Of a DNA stretch of 26,739 nt, positions 23,020-26,739 are shown piece after piece. This stretch comes from JAEZAA01 sp964514485 (GTDB lineage Bacteria > Pseudomonadota > Gammaproteobacteria > Pseudomonadales > Oleiphilaceae). The notes below the pieces were generated by a model, which ran no database searches, had not been told where the DNA came from, and saw nothing but the letters and a program-made list of their open reading frames with translations. Positions within the stretch are counted from its first letter, which is position 1; every line of letters begins with the position of its first letter. The DNA is taken from the NCBI GenBank assembly GCA_964514485.1, contig CAZEWG010000034.1, positions 1 through 26,739 on the forward strand, written 5' to 3'. The position numbers were made by a program, and so were the translations under genes.

Positions 23020-23733
23020 CTAATGACCCGCTTGGGCGATTTCCTGCTCAATCTGCCCCAGCGCCGCCAAGGGGTCCGCCGCTTTCGTAATCGGACGCCC
23101 AATCACGAGATAGTCGCTTCCCGCAGCAATGGCGTCCGCCGGCGTTAGAATCCGCCGCTGATCCCCGACCTCCGCCGATGCCGGACGAATCCCTGGCGTG
23201 ACCAATTTAAAGTCAGCTCCCAGCTCTTGTTTCAGCAGCCTGGCCTCCTGCGCCGAGCAGACCACACCATCCAGACCGCTTTGCTGCGTCAGCCGTGCCA
23301 GCCGCAAGACCTGCTCCTGAGGGCTCACCTCAATACCAATCTCTCGCAGGTCCGCCGCCTCCATACTGGTGAGCACGGTCACAGCAATCAGTAGCGGCCG
23401 CATCGAATAGCGCTCCAGCTCCTCGCGAGCCTGCTCCATCATGCGCCGGCCACCGCTGGCATGCACATTCACCATCCACACGCCCAACTCAGCTGCCGCG
23501 GCTACCGCCTTAGCGGTGGTGTTGGGAATATCATGGAACTTCAGATCCAGAAAAACCTGAAAGCCCCGCTGCTGCAGCTGCTCCACCAGGGCAGGACCGC
23601 CCCGGGTAAAAAGCTCCTTGCCAACTTTCAGCCGACAGCGGGCAGGGTCCAACTGACTTGCCATAGCGAGCGCAGCGGCAGGTTCAGCATAATCCAGCGC
23701 AATGACAATTTTCGGGTCCGGCGTTGGTGTCAC
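23020..23733 (-). CDS. pyrF: Orotidine 5'-phosphate decarboxylase
   Basis: 237 residues, the normal size. Final step of UMP synthesis. The catalytic tetrad region DLKFHDIPNT gives Asp63, Lys65 and Asp68; IVIALDYAEP at the start holds the first active-site Asp (Asp14), and VTPGIRP plus DYLVIGRPIT form the phosphate site. An open frame extends to 23967, but that overlaps lapB. I chose GTG 23733 because GGAG lies 6 nt upstream and the resulting N terminus (TPTPDPKIVIALDY) fits the family. It lies 133 bp after lapB on the same strand, with a GCGGCAG-A-CTGCCGC palindrome in the gap. The lapAB-pyrF order is common in gammaproteobacteria. Confidence 0.97.
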   Translation of the reverse strand: MTPTPDPKIVIALDYAEPAAALAMASQLDPARCRLKVGKELFTRGGPALVEQLQQRGFQVFLDLKFHDIPNTTAKAVAAAAELGVWMVNVHASGGRRMMEQAREELERYSMRPLLIAVTVLTSMEAADLREIGIEVSPQEQVLRLARLTQQSGLDGVVCSAQEARLLKQELGADFKLVTPGIRPASAEVGDQRRILTPADAIAAGSDYLVIGRPITKAADPLAALGQIEQEIAQAGH

Positions 23734-23844
23734 TTTAGTCTCCACTTCGGATAATTTGCGATTTAAAGGGTTCAAGCCCTGCTGGCATCCAATGGCAATG
23801 GGTTCAGGCATCCGGGTTAGCGGCACCCTCTCGCCCCAGGGCTC

Positions 23845-23859
23845 GCGGCAGACTGCCGC
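23845..23859. repeat. 15-bp palindrome between lapB and pyrF
   Basis: GCGGCAG A CTGCCGC, 7-bp perfect arms around one base, 8 nt after the lapB stop. As RNA it would form a short hairpin with no U-run. It could be an operator or an mRNA processing stem between the two genes. Confidence 0.4.
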
Positions 23860-23866
23860 TGAATGC

Positions 23867-25033
23867 TTAGTGCCCGGTAATCCCCTGCACCGGCTTGATG
23901 GTTTCCCAGCTCTTGCAGCTGGGACACAACCACAGCAGTACACTGCCTGAATAGCCACAGTTTTCACAGAGATAGCGAGGGCGGCTTTCCAACAGTTTTT
24001 GAGTCAGCCGTCGAATAGCCTCCAGCCTGATTCTCTCTTCAGGCGGGGAGCCTAATATTTGCAGCTGCAGAAAGTAGTCCAGCCCCCGCACACTGATGTG
24101 TCGCCCAAGCTGATCCGCCAAAAAGGCGATGGCCACCCGATCACCCTGGGTGAGCCTGAGACTATCCGCATAGGCGATCAGCAAGCGGGAAAAATGCGCA
24201 CGCTCCAACAAGCCCGCCAGATATTGCTGGAGCTTGTCCTCCTGATTCAACTGCCGGTAACACTCCACCAGCGGTGCAATGGCTTCCGGCAGGAAGCGCA
24301 GGTCCTGGTCCTCAACACGATGGAGCACCCCCAACGCGCTGGCATAATCACCATTTTTCATGTGCATGTTGGCCACGGTAAAAGTGACCCGCACACAAGA
24401 GCGGTCATAACCCAACGCCTCTCGCAACGTGCGGCGGGCATCAGCAATGTCGCCCCGCTGCAGCAGCAGGTCTGCCAGCTCGCAGCAATAATGGGCCAGC
24501 CGCTTCTGGGTCACCGGGTCGCGGCGATAATCCAGCTTCAAAGCAGCGTTCTTCGCCTTATTCCACTCCTTCTCATCCTGATAGATCTCCAGCAGCAAGC
24601 GGAGGCTTTCCCGCCCGACATTGGAAGATTTTTCCAATTGCGTAAGGAGTGCTTCGGCACGATCAAACAAACCTGCCGACATATAGTCACGAGCCAGCTC
24701 AAACGTCGCCCGCTCGCGACTGGAGGTGTCCAGCTTGGGACTGGCTAACAAATGCTGATGAATGAGAATCGCCCGATCCACTTCTCCCTTGGCGCGGAAG
24801 TGGCTGGCAATGGACAGGTGCATGGGCAGCGTGTCGAGTTCGACCTCCAGCGCCCTGACATATTTATCAATCGCTTCATCGCTGTAGTTTTCAAAGGTGA
24901 AGCGAACACCCGCCGGCACTTGCATACGGGAACTGGGGCGGCGCTTTCCAGCAGGACTCACCCCCCAGCGGCCCAGTCCCCAGCCGATACCGATCGCTGC
25001 CCCCAGCAGAAGCCACTGCGCAAGCATGTCCAT
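23867..25033 (-). CDS. lapB: LPS assembly protein B (LapB/YciM), TPR protein with rubredoxin-type zinc/iron site
   Basis: 388 residues, matching the E. coli LapB layout. An N-terminal membrane helix (MLAQWLLLGAAIGIGWGLGRW) anchors it to the inner membrane facing the cytoplasm. TPR repeats fill the middle (about 60-340), and a C-terminal metal site has CENC (Cys356, Cys359) and CPSC (Cys370, Cys373). In E. coli LapB presents LpxC to the FtsH protease and so sets LPS synthesis. It lies 6 bp after lapA, clearly in one operon. Start at 25033 or two codons later (25027); both are acceptable. Confidence 0.96.
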   Translation of the reverse strand: MDMLAQWLLLGAAIGIGWGLGRWGVSPAGKRRPSSRMQVPAGVRFTFENYSDEAIDKYVRALEVELDTLPMHLSIASHFRAKGEVDRAILIHQHLLASPKLDTSSRERATFELARDYMSAGLFDRAEALLTQLEKSSNVGRESLRLLLEIYQDEKEWNKAKNAALKLDYRRDPVTQKRLAHYCCELADLLLQRGDIADARRTLREALGYDRSCVRVTFTVANMHMKNGDYASALGVLHRVEDQDLRFLPEAIAPLVECYRQLNQEDKLQQYLAGLLERAHFSRLLIAYADSLRLTQGDRVAIAFLADQLGRHISVRGLDYFLQLQILGSPPEERIRLEAIRRLTQKLLESRPRYLCENCGYSGSVLLWLCPSCKSWETIKPVQGITGH

Positions 25034-25039
25034 GAGCCG

Positions 25040-25333
25040 CTACTGCTTCTCCCGAATAAATGCTTGCAGCTCTTGGGTCTGGCGATTTTTTTCTCTGGCA
25101 AGGCGACGATTCCGCAAGCGCAGACGAAAGAGGGAATAACCGGAAGCCACTACGCCTAACGAGGCCCCTAAAAACAAGGACAATAACAACCAGAGCCCAA
25201 GACTCCAGGCAGGCGTTTGAAACAACAGAAAATCGACGGCGACAGACTGGTCATTACGCACGGTAAAGACCACACCAACAATCAAGAGCAGGATCAGGCA
25301 GAGAGCAAAGGTTATTCTCTTTATCAAGGCCAT
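25040..25333 (-). CDS. lapA: LPS assembly protein A (LapA/YciS), DUF1049 membrane protein
   Basis: 97 residues. Two membrane helices (RITFALCLILLLIVGVVF and WSLGLWLLLSLFLGASLGVV) surround the family's short periplasmic stretch TVRNDQSVAVDFLLF. A basic, coiled-coil cytoplasmic tail (LRLRNRRLAREKNRQTQELQ) follows. It partners LapB in LPS quality control. ATG 25333 was chosen over an in-frame TTG at 25357, which lacks a ribosome site. The 221 bp between it and ihfB hold no gene; only a short stem with a T-rich flank (25430-25444) is visible. Confidence 0.93.
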   Translation of the reverse strand: MALIKRITFALCLILLLIVGVVFTVRNDQSVAVDFLLFQTPAWSLGLWLLLSLFLGASLGVVASGYSLFRLRLRNRRLAREKNRQTQELQAFIREKQ

Positions 25334-25429
25334 CGCGTCACCAGCATTCGAGTTCAAGGTGAGGCCATGTTAACACAGACTGTTGGCCTAATCTGTATTG
25401 CCCGAAGACCACTTAAGAAGAAAATAAAA

Positions 25430-25444
25430 CCTGAAAGAAACAGG
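25430..25444 (-). terminator. Weak terminator candidate between ihfB and lapA
   Basis: CCTG / CAGG, only 4-5 bp of stem with a 7-nt loop, but followed on the minus strand by TTTTATTTTC. It could partly separate ihfB from lapAB. Confidence 0.3.
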
Positions 25445-25554
25445 CATTTAACGAATGTTAGCCTGCCTGGCGGGCACTCCCGTTGCGAGCACTACATCTG
25501 CTGCAACAAGTATGGAAACCAAACCCTAAAGCTTCGTTTGGCGCGACCGGAACT

Positions 25555-25851
25555 TCAGTACCCGGCCTTCAAACTCGCATTCACCAGCTCGCGCAGTTCT
25601 TTTCCTGGCTTGAAGTGAGGCACGTACTTCTCACCCAGCTCTACCGAGTCGCCCGTTTTGGGGTTGCGACCGATGCGAGGCGCCCGGTAATGAAGCGCAA
25701 AACTGCCAAAGCCCCTGATTTCAATCCGTCTTCCCTGGGCCAAAGTCTGGGACATATGCTCGATGATTGTTTTGACCGCTAATTCGACATCCTTGACCGA
25801 TAACTGCGGCTGCTTCGCTGCAATGATTTCAACCAACTCCGACTTCGTCAT
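25555..25851 (-). CDS. ihfB: Integration host factor subunit beta
   Basis: 98-residue HU/IHF-family protein that, with IhfA, bends DNA sharply at specific sites. The N-terminal helices MTKSELVEIIAAKQPQLSVK are followed by the beta arms with RRIEIRGFGSFALHYRAPR and GRNPKTGDSVEL, where the Pro of NPKTG intercalates DNA. ELGEKYVPHFKPGKELRELV closes the body. AAGGA lies 7 nt before the ATG. It is directly downstream of rpsA, the classic rpsA-ihfB order, with a strong terminator between them. It is therefore expressed by read-through or by a promoter in the 109-bp gap that I cannot identify with confidence. Confidence 0.97.
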   Translation of the reverse strand: MTKSELVEIIAAKQPQLSVKDVELAVKTIIEHMSQTLAQGRRIEIRGFGSFALHYRAPRIGRNPKTGDSVELGEKYVPHFKPGKELRELVNASLKAGY

Positions 25852-25908
25852 AAAGCAATCCTTTTTTATTCTTTCCGGAAAAGTTTAGTCAATCCTAACA
25901 AAATATAC

Positions 25909-25937
25909 AAAAAAACGGGCCTATAGCCCGTTTTTTT
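25909..25937 (-). terminator. Intrinsic terminator of rpsA
   Basis: ACGGGC / GCCCGT with loop CTATA (plus-strand reading), flanked by seven A on the left and seven T on the right, so it forms a full terminator in both directions. On the minus strand it ends rpsA 24 bp after the stop. Confidence 0.93.
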
Positions 25938-25960
25938 GGTTTGCAATCAAGCCTCAACGA

Positions 25961-26739
25961 TTAGTTTTGAGACTGCTGCATTTGCTCCTTGATCAGGTCA
26001 CCGATAGTGGTCGGACCTTGCACTTCAGCGTGCTTGTCTTTCACATCACGGATTGCCTGCTTCTCTTCGTCGATGTCCTTGGACTTGACGGAGAGATTGA
26101 TGACGCGGTTCTTGCGGTCGATCGCGATGATCTTGGCTTCTACCTCATCACCTTCGTTGAGCACGTTGCGCGCATCTTCAACTTTGTCACGGCTGATTTC
26201 AGAAGCCTTCAGAACAGCTTCAACCTCGTCGGTCAGGGCAATGATGGCCGCTTTGGCATCAATGGACTTAACCGTACCAGTAACAATGGCGCCTTTCTCG
26301 TTCAGCTGAACGAATTCTGCGAACGGATCGCTATCCAGCTGCTTGACGCCCAGGGAGATACGCTCACGCTCCGGATCGATAGACAGGATAACGGTGTCGA
26401 TCTCGTCGCCTTTCTTGTACTTACGTACAGCTTCCTCGCCCGGCTCGTTCCAGGAGATATCAGACAGGTGAACCAGACCGTCGATGCCGCCATCCAGACC
26501 GATGAAGATACCGAAGTCAGTGATGGACTTGATCTTACCGGAGATCTTGTCGCCTTTGTTGAACTTGCCGGAGAACTCTTCCCAGGGGTTCGCATGACAC
26601 TGCTTGATACCCAGGGAGATACGACGACGCTCTTCGTCGATGTCCAGAACCATAACTTCAACTTCGTCACCCACCTGAACCACTTTGGACGGATGGATGT
26701 TCTTGTTGGTCCAATCCATTTCGGATACGTGAACCAGGC
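25961..26739 (-). CDS. rpsA: 30S ribosomal protein S1, C-terminal part, cut by the window edge
   Basis: About 259 C-terminal residues of S1, which binds mRNA leaders on the 30S subunit. The reading frame is open to the right edge (LVHVSE before the first internal Met), so the gene starts outside the window. Visible S1/OB domains: the end of R4 (VGDEVEVMVLDIDEERRRIS), a complete R5 (GDKISGKIKSITDFGIFIGL to SLGVKQLDSDPF), and a complete but more diverged R6 (GAIVTGTVKSIDAKAAIIAL to VINLSVKSKD). A short tail, TTIGDLIKEQMQQSQN, closes the protein. Followed by a strong terminator and ihfB. Confidence 0.98.
   Translation of the reverse strand, partial: LVHVSEMDWTNKNIHPSKVVQVGDEVEVMVLDIDEERRRISLGIKQCHANPWEEFSGKFNKGDKISGKIKSITDFGIFIGLDGGIDGLVHLSDISWNEPGEEAVRKYKKGDEIDTVILSIDPERERISLGVKQLDSDPFAEFVQLNEKGAIVTGTVKSIDAKAAIIALTDEVEAVLKASEISRDKVEDARNVLNEGDEVEAKIIAIDRKNRVINLSVKSKDIDEEKQAIRDVKDKHAEVQGPTTIGDLIKEQMQQSQN

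Noticed and set aside
23734..23967. N-terminal extension of pyrF with a cysteine-rich start
   Set aside because: It would overlap lapB; the GTG at 23733 has a proper ribosome site and fits the family length.
25217..25618. 133-residue plus-strand frame across lapA, the gap and ihfB
   Set aside because: No ribosome site or family resemblance; it overlaps two confident genes on the other strand.
25865..25892. TTGACT-N16-AATAAA promoter candidate for ihfB
   Set aside because: Transcription would start at or inside the ribosome site, leaving no usable leader.

Overview
The window is an ordinary, gene-dense stretch of a gammaproteobacterial chromosome, most like the Pseudomonadales / former Oceanospirillales (Pseudomonas, Marinobacter, Hahella type). 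This rests on close matches to gammaproteobacterial proteins (RlmKL fusion, Rmf, LapA/LapB, IhfB, UspE, class 2 PyrD) and on gene orders I recall from Pseudomonas (rlmKL-rmf-pyrD; uvrB-aminotransferase-tRNA-Asn; tesA divergent from an ABC pair). Both edges cut genes: htpG at the left and rpsA at the right. I see no phage, transposon, CRISPR array or plasmid gene, and no sign of recent transfer.

Layout. 1-1372: htpG start with a near-consensus heat-shock promoter, then two overlapping hotdog thioesterases, all on minus. 1531-3859: an M48 metalloprotease-TPR lipoprotein convergent with an alpha/beta hydrolase. 3933-8745: a translationally coupled ABC permease/ATPase pair whose ATPase start codon interlocks with that of divergent tesA, then a YheT-type hydrolase. 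8795-12974: UspE-like stress protein, tRNA-Asn, M18 aminopeptidase, a degenerate RNase H-like exonuclease and a small outer-membrane barrel. 13023-17623: rlmKL, rmf, pyrD and a single-domain PilZ protein. 17812-22864: rmuC and uvrB (DNA repair), an aspartate-type aminotransferase and a second, identical tRNA-Asn. 23020-26739: rpsA, ihfB, lapA, lapB and pyrF, all on minus.

Much of the content is growth-rate and envelope housekeeping: ribosome function (rpsA, rlmKL, rmf, two tRNA-Asn), pyrimidine synthesis (pyrD, pyrF), LPS quality control (lapAB), periplasmic or outer-membrane proteins (M48 protease, TesA, barrel) and DNA repair (uvrB, rmuC).

The least explained parts are non-coding. The first is an origin-like module between pilZ and pyrD: two opposed DnaA boxes beside an AT-rich tract with twin TTGATCA palindromes. 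The second is the long leader of rmf, with an intrinsic-terminator-like hairpin about 100 nt before the start codon and a TACAG-N8-CTGTA dyad. Several long hairpins without U-runs also sit between convergent genes. I do not see a clear, entirely new multi-gene system here.
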